The notes: generated from the letters alone by a model not told the origin. A stretch of DNA of 13,012 nt from Anaerolineaceae bacterium (GCA_021107195.1 JAIOTF010000226.1:1-13012); one strand, 5' to 3'. Numbered from the stretch's first letter, positions 5,538-13,012 are shown. Numbers and translations: made by a program.

Positions 5538-6142
5538 TTTCCTGGAACAACATAGAACCAAAGGCGATTTGTTTCGCCCCAATCCAAACCGAGCCTGTTC
5601 CCAACCTCGGCTGCTTCCAGGTCGAAAAACTCACCGGCATTGTTTGATGTCCGATCAAATGATTTCACCCGAAATTCCCATTTGCCCAGCAATGGCTCAA
5701 CCATCATGCGCTTGTCGCGCTTGAAAATCTGCCAAAACTTGAAACGGTTGGCGCCCAATGCAGATTTCAGATCGGCCGGTTTCAACGGAGATATCACCAG
5801 GCGGTAATTTTCGGCGGTACTCAAATCCAGCGCCATAGGATTGTCAAATTTGCGAATAGTCTGCACAACTTCAACCCCGGCCAGATCAGATAACCATTTC
5901 ATCGGATCGGCAATCTGAATATCAGATTTCTTCGCTTCCCGGCGTTCTTTGGTGACCATCATTGACCAATCCTCAAACACCCGGAATACATTGGCCAGTG
6001 ACTTCGATTGACGAGATGCCTGCAATGCAATCCATAGGATCATGATGACTGTTGCAGCCAGCAGGATGATCATCACAATCTGCAAACGTACTGCCAACAA
6101 CTGTAGATCATAGGTTTCAAAATTGATTTGTTCTAAAGTCAT
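5534..6142 (-). CDS. single-pass membrane protein, 202 aa, unknown, between EccC-like ATPase and pilins
   Basis: It overlaps the ATPase gene by ATGA at 6139-6142 and the mini-pilin by ATGA at 5534-5537, so all three are likely translationally coupled. One hydrophobic helix is at residues about 19-41 (RLQIVMIILLAATVIMILWIAL). A basic, helical stretch (RQSKSLANVFRVFEDW...KERREAKK) follows. The C-terminal domain of about 130 residues has beta-strand-like pieces (NYRLVISPLK, KWEFRVKSFD, NRLWFYVVPGK). No family is recognised. By position it could play the role of a membrane partner that joins the EccC-type ATPase to the pilin-like layer; this is inference from gene order. Confidence 0.75.
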   Translation of the reverse strand: MTLEQINFETYDLQLLAVRLQIVMIILLAATVIMILWIALQASRQSKSLANVFRVFEDWSMMVTKERREAKKSDIQIADPMKWLSDLAGVEVVQTIRKFDNPMALDLSTAENYRLVISPLKPADLKSALGANRFKFWQIFKRDKRMMVEPLLGKWEFRVKSFDRTSNNAGEFFDLEAAEVGNRLGLDWGETNRLWFYVVPGK

Positions 6143-9100
6143 GCTTTCTCTCCTTCTGGAATTTGTTCCTGTTTTGGATATTTGCCCTGAATCGCTTTTA
6201 TCACTGAATCGGTTTTTGCAATAATTGCGGTTTGTAATGGTGCGATTTCTCCTCCTAAATTGATATAGCCCTTGCCTTTACCTCCCTTTCGTTGTTTTGT
6301 AAATCCAAAAGTGGCTGCATCCAACGGATCGATCTCGCCCAGCCAGATTGATCTACGTTCACGCAGCAACCGCAGGATGCGATCTCCACCGGCCATAACC
6401 TGCGCAGGCCCGGCACAAATTGCTGTCAAATGATATTGATGTCCATATCCAATGACATCGCTGATCAATTCCAGGAAGCTGCTGCGGAATATCAGCTCAA
6501 AATTATCCAGAAGCATTACCACCTGACGCCCGTCTGGGTTTTGCAGGTGTGTGCTGACATATCCCAACAAGGTCTCAGTATCCTTGAGTGTGCTGGCAAA
6601 TGCCACTGTTTGCGGCAAATGACTGGCCAGATTCAAGCCCCTGCTTTCCGGAGAGCCAATATACAACGCCAGCTCTTCGGGGGATTTATTCTTTGCCAAT
6701 CCAATTGCAATATTGAGCAATAAATTGGTTTTTCCGCCTCCGGATGTGCCGGTAACTGTGATATATTCGCCGCTGTTAATCGGAATCTGGAAATTCCGCA
6801 AAGTGATGCGATGAATTCCCATAGAAACCCGGCCTGGAGATGTCTTGAGATCATTCCAATAAAACACATCAGGCTTCGGCGGTACTTGCATTGCTCGTTT
6901 CCCCTTCCATGATCGGGCAATCTGAACTGCGCATCGCTCTATTCCTTTTGAGATTTGTGTGAATCTTGTGCCGCTTGCAGGTGCAGCAATTTGCACCTCC
7001 ATTGGCCGGGAAGCTCTTACGAGGCCCCGGCCAGGAAGGTGTGCGGGTCGCGGAGGGGTCGGACCCACAAGCATGGTGTATTCGCTGGGATCAATCATAT
7101 TCAACGCAATTGCCTGGCTGAAATTAGATGAAATCCGATAATTCAGCATCGTAGTGGCGGTGAGGATCATCATCATCTTCAAGCCGCCCGTTTCACGGGA
7201 CAGCCGAATAACCGTGTTCTGCATAGCCTCAGACAGGTCCATGAGCGCAGGGAAATTGTCAATGAGAAGAAGTACCCACGGCTTTTTCTCCAGCTCAGCC
7301 GGAGTCATTGCGCGCCGTTCATTGACTATGCTTTGTATGATCATGAACAGACGGGTCATACGTTCTTCTTCGTAGGACAACACTACGGCACCAACATGAG
7401 GAAGTTTTTCCAGTAAGCGTAAATGACGCTTATCCAGATCAAGAATGTATACCGCTGCCTCTTTCGGCGTCATCGTTTTGGCCAAGGACAGAACAAAGGT
7501 TTGCAGGGCAATTGACTTTCCCGTACCAGGCGCACCAATGATTTGCAAATGCCCCTCATTCAGGTCAACTACCAACGGTATTTGTTTTACTGCCACGGGG
7601 TCATCGGCCATGCCAATAATGATTTTCTCTGATTCGCTTTCGGGCAGATCATCAAGTACCAATGTTTTGGGGAGTGGCGCCACCCACAATTCGTCCGGCG
7701 AAGGGTGCCCCCCTGCTTCAAACGCTCGCTGAATAGCTTCCACTGCTGCGGATATTTGTGTTTTTGGCTCCACTATGCGGTGCAGATTTTTAAGCGTGGA
7801 TATCATTGTCTGGCGACCGTCTAAAGCTATGCGAAATATTCTATTGTCTTCGTCGTTCCTCTCTTTGACCACAGCCCCGCCATACCCACTCTGGAACTGT
7901 TCGTACATCTCGTCGTGGCCGACCATGATATATGCCCGGCCGGGCCGGGTCAGATAAGCAGCGTCCGGTTTTTTGAGCATTTCTTTGGAATCACCCACAT
8001 CCTGCACCTTTAGACACAACTTGAAACGCGCATTGGACCAGATTTGATCATTTACCACCCCGGCGGGTTTTTGGGTAGCCAGGATCAGGTGCACTCCCAG
8101 CGACCGCCCCACCCGGGCAATGGATACCAACTCGGGGAGAAAGTCGGTCATGTTCTTTGCCAGCTCGGCGAATTCGTCCACGATGATCACCAGCCTGGGC
8201 AACACGTCCTGCGCTTTGCCTTCCCGGTATAGCTTCAAATATTCATCGATGTGCGTGATCTGATGCTGATTGAAAATACGCTGGCGTTTTTCCACCTCTG
8301 TGCGCAATGCAACCAGCGCCCGCTTTGCCAGCGATTCATCCAGATTGGATATTGTTCCGGCCAGATGCGGCAGCCCCGCAAACGCCTGCCCTGTACCGCC
8401 GCCTTTATAGTCAATCAACATAAAAGCCAGTTGGTCAGGTGGGAAATGAGATGCCAGGCTGACGACCAGTGTCTGGATCAGCTCGGATTTACCAGAGCCG
8501 GTAGTGCCTGCAATCAACCCGTGCGGCCCGTGACCCGTTTCATGGAGATCCAATACCATCATCTTGCCACCGGCTTTCATGCCGATAGGCACCTGCAGAT
8601 CATTCAAACCAGCATTGCTCCATTGAGCAATGACAGATTGGACAGTAAAATCTTCTCCTAATACATCAAACAACGGTACTGTGTCAGGGATCTCTCCTGT
8701 ACCGGCAGCCACCATTTTCAACGGAGCCAGCGCACGAGCGTACGCCTCCGCTTCATAAATGCTGACAGAATCGGCAAGGAATGGGTATTCATGGCGAGGC
8801 GGGCCTATCAACCACAAAGATGACTTGCCGCGCTCTCCTGCTACCAGAATTGCCCGGCACATATTAGGGGCCATCTGTGGCGTTGATGCAGTCGTGACCA
8901 AATGCAGCCTGCTGTCAGGGTTTTGAATTTCTGCCAGCAAAGGCCCCATAAACCGCTCGGTCAACAGTTGAGGGTCAGGAATGACAACATACCAATGTGC
9001 AGTAGACCCTTTCATTTCTGCTACTATACGATCGGTCAGAATTTCAGCTTGATTGCGGTCGTCCGCCAGCATACGTCTGGTATGGTCCTGTGTCCAAATA

Positions 9101-9936
9101 TGAGGCAACCAGCGCATCCAGCCCCAATCATCTCCGGTTTTACCTGGATACATAACCGCCAACCGCACATCATCAGGACTGTGTGCGGCCGTTAATTGAA
9201 CAACCAACGACCGGAGCAGATCGTTTCTCTCGTTTACGTTTCCAACAACCGCAATTGAAGATTCCTGCAGGTTTACGGTCAGGGGTGCGTCCACTGTTTT
9301 GTAATCCTGTGATAAAGACCTCGCAGTATCTACCAGCATATCCATTCCGGTGTTGTCGTTTGGGGGAATCACCTGAAAACTGGCCGGAGCCGCGCTCATC
9401 CCAACCCGGACACATAAATAATCTGCATCAATTACAGAACGTTCCCACACCTGCGGAGTTGCTTGTAATATGCGCTGATACCATTCACGATATGCGGGAT
9501 TGATTTGTGCCAATAATGTTTGCTGTTTTTCCAGCAGCCGATCATATTTATCACATTCCCAGGATAAATATTGCCGGTATTCTTCTTTGCGAATTTCAAC
9601 CCGCTGATAATACTTTTTCCTGTTTGAGAAATACTTACCCACCGTCCCGCCAACGCTCAGTAAGGTGGCAGGAATCATCAGTAACATATAACTGACACGT
9701 CCCTTGAAAAAGATTGCATACAGCCCGCCCATTAATGCCAGAGACGCCAACGGCACGAGAATGGAGACGGCTGAGAATTTCGGTTTTTCAGGTTTCGGGC
9801 CTGGCGGGTTCAATGTTTGAATGCCAGCAGGCAGCATAGGAACTTGCCGCGCACGTTTCCATACCTGCGTGTGCGGTTCAACCCATAGGGTTTGTGCTCC
9901 CCACCCTGGTTTATTGGCGGTTGTCAGTTGCGCCAT
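6139..9936 (-). CDS. EccC/EssC-type triple FtsK/SpoIIIE ATPase, 1265 aa
   Basis: This is the central ATPase of type VII (ESX) secretion, a membrane protein whose cytoplasmic ATPase domains bind WXG100 substrates. Two transmembrane helices (about 56-77 and 81-103) are followed by a helical stalk. A degenerate NTPase-like domain (about 215-420) contains WGWMRWLPHIW, a family hallmark. D1 has Walker A GTTGSGKS (477-484), DYKGGG (509-514), Walker B VIIVDE (Asp587/Glu588), ATQKP (620-624) and the EccC-like KPDAAYLTRPGRAYI. D2 has Walker A GAPGTGKS (801-808) and Walker B LLLIDN (Asp893/Asn894). D3 has GTSGGGKT (1063-1070) and MLLDN (Asp1144/Asn1145). The catalytic Glu is present only in D1. There is no FHA domain as in EssC, so the layout is closer to fused EccCa/b. 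Start ATG 9936 follows AAGGAAAG. Confidence 0.96.
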   Translation of the reverse strand: MAQLTTANKPGWGAQTLWVEPHTQVWKRARQVPMLPAGIQTLNPPGPKPEKPKFSAVSILVPLASLALMGGLYAIFFKGRVSYMLLMIPATLLSVGGTVGKYFSNRKKYYQRVEIRKEEYRQYLSWECDKYDRLLEKQQTLLAQINPAYREWYQRILQATPQVWERSVIDADYLCVRVGMSAAPASFQVIPPNDNTGMDMLVDTARSLSQDYKTVDAPLTVNLQESSIAVVGNVNERNDLLRSLVVQLTAAHSPDDVRLAVMYPGKTGDDWGWMRWLPHIWTQDHTRRMLADDRNQAEILTDRIVAEMKGSTAHWYVVIPDPQLLTERFMGPLLAEIQNPDSRLHLVTTASTPQMAPNMCRAILVAGERGKSSLWLIGPPRHEYPFLADSVSIYEAEAYARALAPLKMVAAGTGEIPDTVPLFDVLGEDFTVQSVIAQWSNAGLNDLQVPIGMKAGGKMMVLDLHETGHGPHGLIAGTTGSGKSELIQTLVVSLASHFPPDQLAFMLIDYKGGGTGQAFAGLPHLAGTISNLDESLAKRALVALRTEVEKRQRIFNQHQITHIDEYLKLYREGKAQDVLPRLVIIVDEFAELAKNMTDFLPELVSIARVGRSLGVHLILATQKPAGVVNDQIWSNARFKLCLKVQDVGDSKEMLKKPDAAYLTRPGRAYIMVGHDEMYEQFQSGYGGAVVKERNDEDNRIFRIALDGRQTMISTLKNLHRIVEPKTQISAAVEAIQRAFEAGGHPSPDELWVAPLPKTLVLDDLPESESEKIIIGMADDPVAVKQIPLVVDLNEGHLQIIGAPGTGKSIALQTFVLSLAKTMTPKEAAVYILDLDKRHLRLLEKLPHVGAVVLSYEEERMTRLFMIIQSIVNERRAMTPAELEKKPWVLLLIDNFPALMDLSEAMQNTVIRLSRETGGLKMMMILTATTMLNYRISSNFSQAIALNMIDPSEYTMLVGPTPPRPAHLPGRGLVRASRPMEVQIAAPASGTRFTQISKGIERCAVQIARSWKGKRAMQVPPKPDVFYWNDLKTSPGRVSMGIHRITLRNFQIPINSGEYITVTGTSGGGKTNLLLNIAIGLAKNKSPEELALYIGSPESRGLNLASHLPQTVAFASTLKDTETLLGYVSTHLQNPDGRQVVMLLDNFELIFRSSFLELISDVIGYGHQYHLTAICAGPAQVMAGGDRILRLLRERRSIWLGEIDPLDAATFGFTKQRKGGKGKGYINLGGEIAPLQTAIIAKTDSVIKAIQGKYPKQEQIPEGEKA

Positions 9937-10160
9937 CCGGTACTTTCCTTACGATTAAAGAGGATCAAATCCCCTTCTCGTATCTTTCCCAAAAGAGGAT
10001 CATTACCGCCAATCGTCAGATTACGGTTTCGGACAACCACAGAATCAACTTCCTCCCACCCTAACGCTGATGCAATATTGGCAGGGGTTGTGAGCAGGGG
10101 CACGTTGAGATCGTGTTTCTCGCTGCCGTTTTGAACGGTAATGATCGCTCTTTGGGCCAC
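9924..10160 (-). CDS. ubiquitin-like small protein, EsaB/YukD-like, 78 aa
   Basis: EsaB/YukD are small ubiquitin-fold cytosolic proteins encoded in type VII systems. This 78-aa protein has the expected length and a beta-grasp-like strand pattern: AIITVQNGSEKHDLNVP, a short helix TPANIASALG, VDSVVVRNRNLTIGG, and the end IREGDLILF, which matches the common GD-x-L-x-x pattern at the end of ubiquitin-like domains. Sequence identity to known members is low by eye, so the family call rests on fold pattern, size and position right before the ATPase gene. The start is GTG at 10160, preceded by AAAAGGA at about 10 nt. It overlaps the ATPase gene by 13 bases. Confidence 0.6.
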   Translation of the reverse strand: MAQRAIITVQNGSEKHDLNVPLLTTPANIASALGWEEVDSVVVRNRNLTIGGNDPLLGKIREGDLILFNRKESTGWRN

Positions 10161-10166
10161 TTACTG

Positions 10167-11429
10167 CTAGTCCTTTTCTGCGTTGCGAGGATTGACGTTC
10201 TTGATATTCATCTCACGCGGTTCCTCGAAGAAGTCCTGTTCAATCCCTTCCAGCGGGTTTTCTGCAGCCGGGTTAACATCCAGCTCCGGCGCTGCGCCGG
10301 TTACTTCTTCACCAGGAAAGCCCAGGGTCTGCATGGAGTCGGTCAGATCCATTGTGCCCACGCCCTGCGGCATATCACCGGAGAAACCACCACCACCGCC
10401 TGCGCGATTCAGGGGAGAATCGTCCATCATGTTATCCATCACCATCGCCGTCATGAGTTTGTCGGCCAGAGAATCGCCGTCCTTGTACCCTTCGGGCGGC
10501 ACGGCAGATCTCAATAAATCCGCTGATACGGTGGATTGTGGTTGCTGCAAAGGCGGCATAGGCGACATTTGCATAGGCATCCCGCCCCCTCCCCCGCTTG
10601 CTCGCGGGGTTGAGGCAGCCGCCGCATTGGTCGGACTTTCTCCGCCTTTGACCTGATCCAGAACATCACCCGCTTCTGCATTCATCCCAGTAATACGTTC
10701 CTCCAGGGATTGCTGCGGCCGTTCGCCGGGCAAGCCGCCCAGAGCGTCCGCTACGCGGTCCTGCAAACGCTCCTGCTGGCCTGTTGGTGCGACACCGTCC
10801 GGAGACTGCGCCAAACCACCCGATTCCATCACCCCAGGCGCTCTGGCCTCTGCCATCTGGGACATCCATTCACCGTTCGGATTGAACAGTGGTTTGCTTC
10901 CCGGTTTCTGGGCAGGTTCGTAGCCGCCAGTATTGAAATTTTCCTGGTCCAGTTTGAGATGAGACAGTTGCGATTGTCCATCAGCCGATATACCCACTTC
11001 CTGCATATCAACCGATACCGATCCGTCCCCGTTATGGTCAAACTGGTTATAGGCGTGCGCTCCCCGCCCATTGTCTGTTTCGATAAAGGAATAGGACATA
11101 CTCACTTTTCCTGACGCATCCTGCTCGATGTTCATATCGAATTCAATTGGGACAGAATCGGCTGATTCGTAATTAATGCCAATCTCCTGCAGGCTTCGCC
11201 CCAGGCGTGTCAGGCCATCCGATACAGCGGCTGCACGTATGCGTGATTGATTGAATTCCGGCATGAAGTTCTGATTGCTCATTCCCTGCCAGTTCCCATC
11301 AAGAGCATTAATGCGCCGGGCCGCGTCTGCAATCGCCTCACCAATACCTTTAGCAGCGCTGGTGATCGTCATCCCCGTGTTTTCCAGTTCGTCACGCCTT
11401 ACGCGCAACATGGAGTTTCCACTTGGCAT
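10167..11429 (-). CDS. WXG100 protein with 320-aa C-terminal extension, 420 aa
   Basis: The first 100 residues are a WXG100 domain with W47-Q-G49 between two helices and a tail NYESAD (Tyr87, Asp91), a YxxxD motif as in ESX export signals of actinobacteria. This part aligns without gaps to the 108-aa neighbour (about 44 of 99 identical, counted by hand). Residues 101-170 follow with a calcium-loop-like stretch DHNGDGSVSVDM (131-142), imperfect because residue 12 is Met. The rest is low-complexity and Gly/Pro/Met-rich (RASGGGGGMPMQMSPMPP at 276-293, NRAGGGGGF). There is no signal peptide, membrane helix or toxin motif. It may be a secreted effector, a chaperone-like substrate or a structural part. 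The start ATG 11429 follows AGGAAAGGA. The plus-strand frame opposite is a shadow. Confidence 0.85.
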   Translation of the reverse strand: MPSGNSMLRVRRDELENTGMTITSAAKGIGEAIADAARRINALDGNWQGMSNQNFMPEFNQSRIRAAAVSDGLTRLGRSLQEIGINYESADSVPIEFDMNIEQDASGKVSMSYSFIETDNGRGAHAYNQFDHNGDGSVSVDMQEVGISADGQSQLSHLKLDQENFNTGGYEPAQKPGSKPLFNPNGEWMSQMAEARAPGVMESGGLAQSPDGVAPTGQQERLQDRVADALGGLPGERPQQSLEERITGMNAEAGDVLDQVKGGESPTNAAAASTPRASGGGGGMPMQMSPMPPLQQPQSTVSADLLRSAVPPEGYKDGDSLADKLMTAMVMDNMMDDSPLNRAGGGGGFSGDMPQGVGTMDLTDSMQTLGFPGEEVTGAAPELDVNPAAENPLEGIEQDFFEEPREMNIKNVNPRNAEKD

Positions 11430-11443
11430 GATTTAGTCCTTTC

Positions 11444-11770
11444 CTAATTTTCCAGTCCGGATCCCGGATCGCTGAATTCAAATGCCAGAGGTACAGAATC
11501 CTGATCTGCGTAATTCTCACCAATACGGGTAACTTCATTGCCCAATCGAACAAGCCCTTCTGCCAGTTCCTGCGCCCGGCGCACCAGGCCGCCGAAATTC
11601 GGCATAAAAGCATTGTTGGATGCACCACTCCAGACAGTATCGAGGGCGTTTATTCGCCGCTGGGCATCACTAACGCCGCCCATCATTCCTTGAGCTGCAC
11701 TCTTAATTTGCTGCCCGGACTGAGCCAATTCAGCTTTTTCAACTTTCAAAATTCCGGAATATGTAGACAT
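11444..11770 (-). CDS. WXG100 family protein, 108 aa
   Basis: This is an ESX-type secreted helical hairpin protein, likely exported by the neighbouring EccC-type ATPase. It shows the W47-S-G49 turn between two helices (AQRRINALDTVWSGASNNAFMP) and a tail ENYADQDSVP with Tyr87 and Asp91, fitting the YxxxD/E export motif. The C-terminus ends in PGSGLEN. It is a close paralogue of the N-terminal 100 residues of the 420-aa protein that follows. The ATG at 11770 is preceded by CGGAGG at 7 nt, a good Shine-Dalgarno. It begins 12 bases after the other WXG100 gene and is followed after 14 bases by the 420-aa gene, in one transcription direction. Confidence 0.93.
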   Translation of the reverse strand: MSTYSGILKVEKAELAQSGQQIKSAAQGMMGGVSDAQRRINALDTVWSGASNNAFMPNFGGLVRRAQELAEGLVRLGNEVTRIGENYADQDSVPLAFEFSDPGSGLEN

Positions 11771-11782
11771 GATTTGCCTCCG

Positions 11783-12082
11783 TTATATGCTGAGACTGCG
11801 CAAAGAGGAACGAGCCTGATTCTCGGCTTCTTCCATACGATTAGCGATAGCGTCCAATTCTGCAGCTGCCGCACGGATCTGGCTGATTACCTTTTCAATC
11901 GTAGGCCCCCACTCGCCGGAATATTTATTGAAGAATTCTTCTGCACCGATACCCGTCCAACGTCCTTGAAGACCAAAAACGCCGTTCTCAACCTGTTTTT
12001 TGTTGTCTTCAATTGCATTGGCAATCTCGCGAAGCATTTTCGCTTCCCGGCGTAACTCGGCAATCGACATTTGAATTTGCAT
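11783..12082 (-). CDS. WXG100 family protein, 99 aa
   Basis: It has the classical WXG100 layout: about 100 residues, two amphipathic helices and a W42-T-G44 turn (GLQGRWTGIGAEEFFNKY). The N-terminal helix LRREAKMLREIANAIEDNKKQVENG and the C-terminal helix EKVISQIRAAAAELDAIANRMEEAENQARSSL are charged and heptad-like. It differs from its neighbours in lacking the YxxxD tail. This may fit the usual ESX pairing, in which one partner of a heterodimer carries the export motif. The start ATG 12082 has AAAGGAG within the end of the upstream gene at 9 nt. It follows the Ig-like membrane protein after 2 bases. Confidence 0.95.
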   Translation of the reverse strand: MQIQMSIAELRREAKMLREIANAIEDNKKQVENGVFGLQGRWTGIGAEEFFNKYSGEWGPTIEKVISQIRAAAAELDAIANRMEEAENQARSSLRSLSI

Positions 12083-12084
12083 GA

Positions 12085-13012
12085 TTATTTTTCTCCTTTG
12101 TCTGAATTATTCTGAATGAGCGAACCGCCTACAAACGAAATCATCTCTTTCAATCCGTCAATATCCGGAACCGCATCGTGACTGATCTTTACAAATTTGT
12201 TCATTTTTGCTGGCCGGGGATCGTACAGCAACAACGTTGCTGACAGTAAACCCAATATGGGCAGCACGGATAAGCCCACACTGACATTCACAGGTTTGGT
12301 TTCTTCTACTTCATAAATCACAGGAGTAGGTTGAGCCGTTGGCATAGGTGTAGGCGTATTCACCATAACCGGAGCACTGACTTCCTGGACCGGTTCTTCT
12401 TCCTGTTCCACTACTGGCGCTGGTGAAGGGAAAGGCGTGGGAGAAGGCAAAGGCGTTGCTGTTGGTTTGGTAAATATCTTTGCAAACACTTGCACCGGAG
12501 CAGGATCTGGATTCTGCACATCGACCTGTACCTGCCAGGTCTCTTCATTGCCTGCCATGTCTCTCGTGCGGACCATGATCGTCCGCAAACCGTCTTCCAA
12601 TGATTCGGAATCAATCTGAAATTCCCATGCCCCGCCCCCCGTCATGGCGGGCGTCTGCCAGGCTCCGCCTTCCACCTGGTACGCAACAGCCTGCAGGCCG
12701 GAAAGCGCGTCGGCAGAATTGCCTACGAAATTCATGATGGCCCCGGTAACCACCTGCCCCTGGCTGGGCGCATCGATGATGTTCTGTATAGGATTTTCTA
12801 TATCTATACGAATAGTATCCGGGCCGCCTGTGGCGATCAGGCCAGCCACATCAGCGGCTCGATATGCAACCGGATAAGTGACGTTTGTGTTCAGCGTTAT
12901 GGTATTCATCCATAAACCGCTGCCGCCTACTTCCAATTCAGCGGCAGCCAGGCCGGAGGCAGCATCTGTCCCATTGGCCTGTAAACCAACAGCCGAGAGA
13001 TACCAGCCGTTC
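12085..13012 (-). CDS. surface protein with Ig-like repeats, Pro/Thr stalk and C-terminal membrane anchor (N-terminus outside window)
   Basis: The frame is open to the window edge, so the start is missing; 308 residues are visible. At the beginning NGWYLSAVGLQANGTDAASGL and then YPVAYRAADVAG recall Ig-like/OmpL47-type repeats (GWYxSxV..A.D..SGL). A second repeat (about residues 70-165) shows SGLQAVAYQVEGGAW and IMVRTRDMAGNEETW. A Pro/Thr-rich stalk follows (about 181-231, with TATPLPSPTPFPSPAP and TPTPMPTAQPTP). A transmembrane helix is at about 244-263 (GLSVLPILGLLSATLLLYD), then a cytoplasmic tail of about 45 residues with VKISHDAVPDIDGL. The N-terminal part should lie outside the cell. It is directly upstream of the WXG100 gene (2 bases), so probably in the same transcript. 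Confidence 0.85.
   Translation of the reverse strand, partial: NGWYLSAVGLQANGTDAASGLAAAELEVGGSGLWMNTITLNTNVTYPVAYRAADVAGLIATGGPDTIRIDIENPIQNIIDAPSQGQVVTGAIMNFVGNSADALSGLQAVAYQVEGGAWQTPAMTGGGAWEFQIDSESLEDGLRTIMVRTRDMAGNEETWQVQVDVQNPDPAPVQVFAKIFTKPTATPLPSPTPFPSPAPVVEQEEEPVQEVSAPVMVNTPTPMPTAQPTPVIYEVEETKPVNVSVGLSVLPILGLLSATLLLYDPRPAKMNKFVKISHDAVPDIDGLKEMISFVGGSLIQNNSDKGEK

Noticed and set aside
8251..8661. 136-aa plus-strand frame inside the ATPase gene
   Set aside because: Antisense to conserved Walker A/B regions of the EccC-type ATPase; no ribosome binding site and cysteine/glutamine-rich shadow composition.
10183..10656. 157-aa Pro/Ser-rich plus-strand frame
   Set aside because: It is the antisense of the Gly/Pro-rich tail of the 420-aa WXG100 protein; its low complexity is inherited from that gene.
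1..13012. CRISPR arrays, tRNA, rRNA, insertion sequences
   Set aside because: No regularly spaced repeats, no cloverleaf or rRNA-like stretches and no transposase motifs were seen.

Overview
The window reads as part of a bacterial chromosome or integrated element. It is most likely from a Gram-positive-like (monoderm) lineage, with the Chloroflexota (Anaerolineae-like) as first guess. This taxonomic call is inference. It rests on Pro/Thr-rich 'TPTP/PTAT' stalk linkers on an Ig-like surface protein, WXG100 and EccC proteins beside TadE/TadG/Flp-type pilins, and base composition near half GC by eye.

Right and centre (13012 down to 2175, all minus strand) form one long, tightly packed gene run, transcribed right to left. 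In order it encodes: the C-terminal part of an Ig-like, membrane-anchored surface protein; a WXG100 protein (99 aa); a second WXG100 protein (108 aa) and its 420-aa long-tailed paralogue, both carrying a YxxxD motif; a small ubiquitin-like (EsaB/YukD-like) protein; a 1265-aa EccC/EssC-type triple-ATPase; a 202-aa single-pass membrane protein; a 31-aa pilin-like peptide; an Flp pilin; a TadE-like and a TadG-like pseudopilin; 46-aa and 149-aa single-pass membrane proteins; and a 465-aa protein that resembles winged-helix plasmid/replication-relaxation proteins. Many junctions overlap by 4 to 13 bases or are separated by a few bases, so co-transcription and translational coupling are likely.

Left (about 2170 down to 1) is accessory-looking. 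It holds a small two-helix membrane protein, a strong GC-rich hairpin, a 290-aa protein with an excisionase-type helix-turn-helix near its C-terminus and a possible degenerate second copy, a 70-aa small ORF, and on the plus strand a 124-aa unknown ORF that may begin outside the window.

Working together (inference): the WXG100 proteins would be substrates or partners of the EccC-type ATPase, as in type VII (ESX) secretion. The Flp/TadE/TadG/mini-pilin block would form an envelope fibre or scaffold. No Tad ATPase, TadB/C, prepilin peptidase or secretin is in the window, and neither are EccB/D/E, mycosin or EsaA/EssA/EssB. The most interesting possibility is a hybrid ESX-pilin envelope machine, either a secretion apparatus with a pilin-like extracellular part or a DNA-transfer/contact apparatus of a mobile element.
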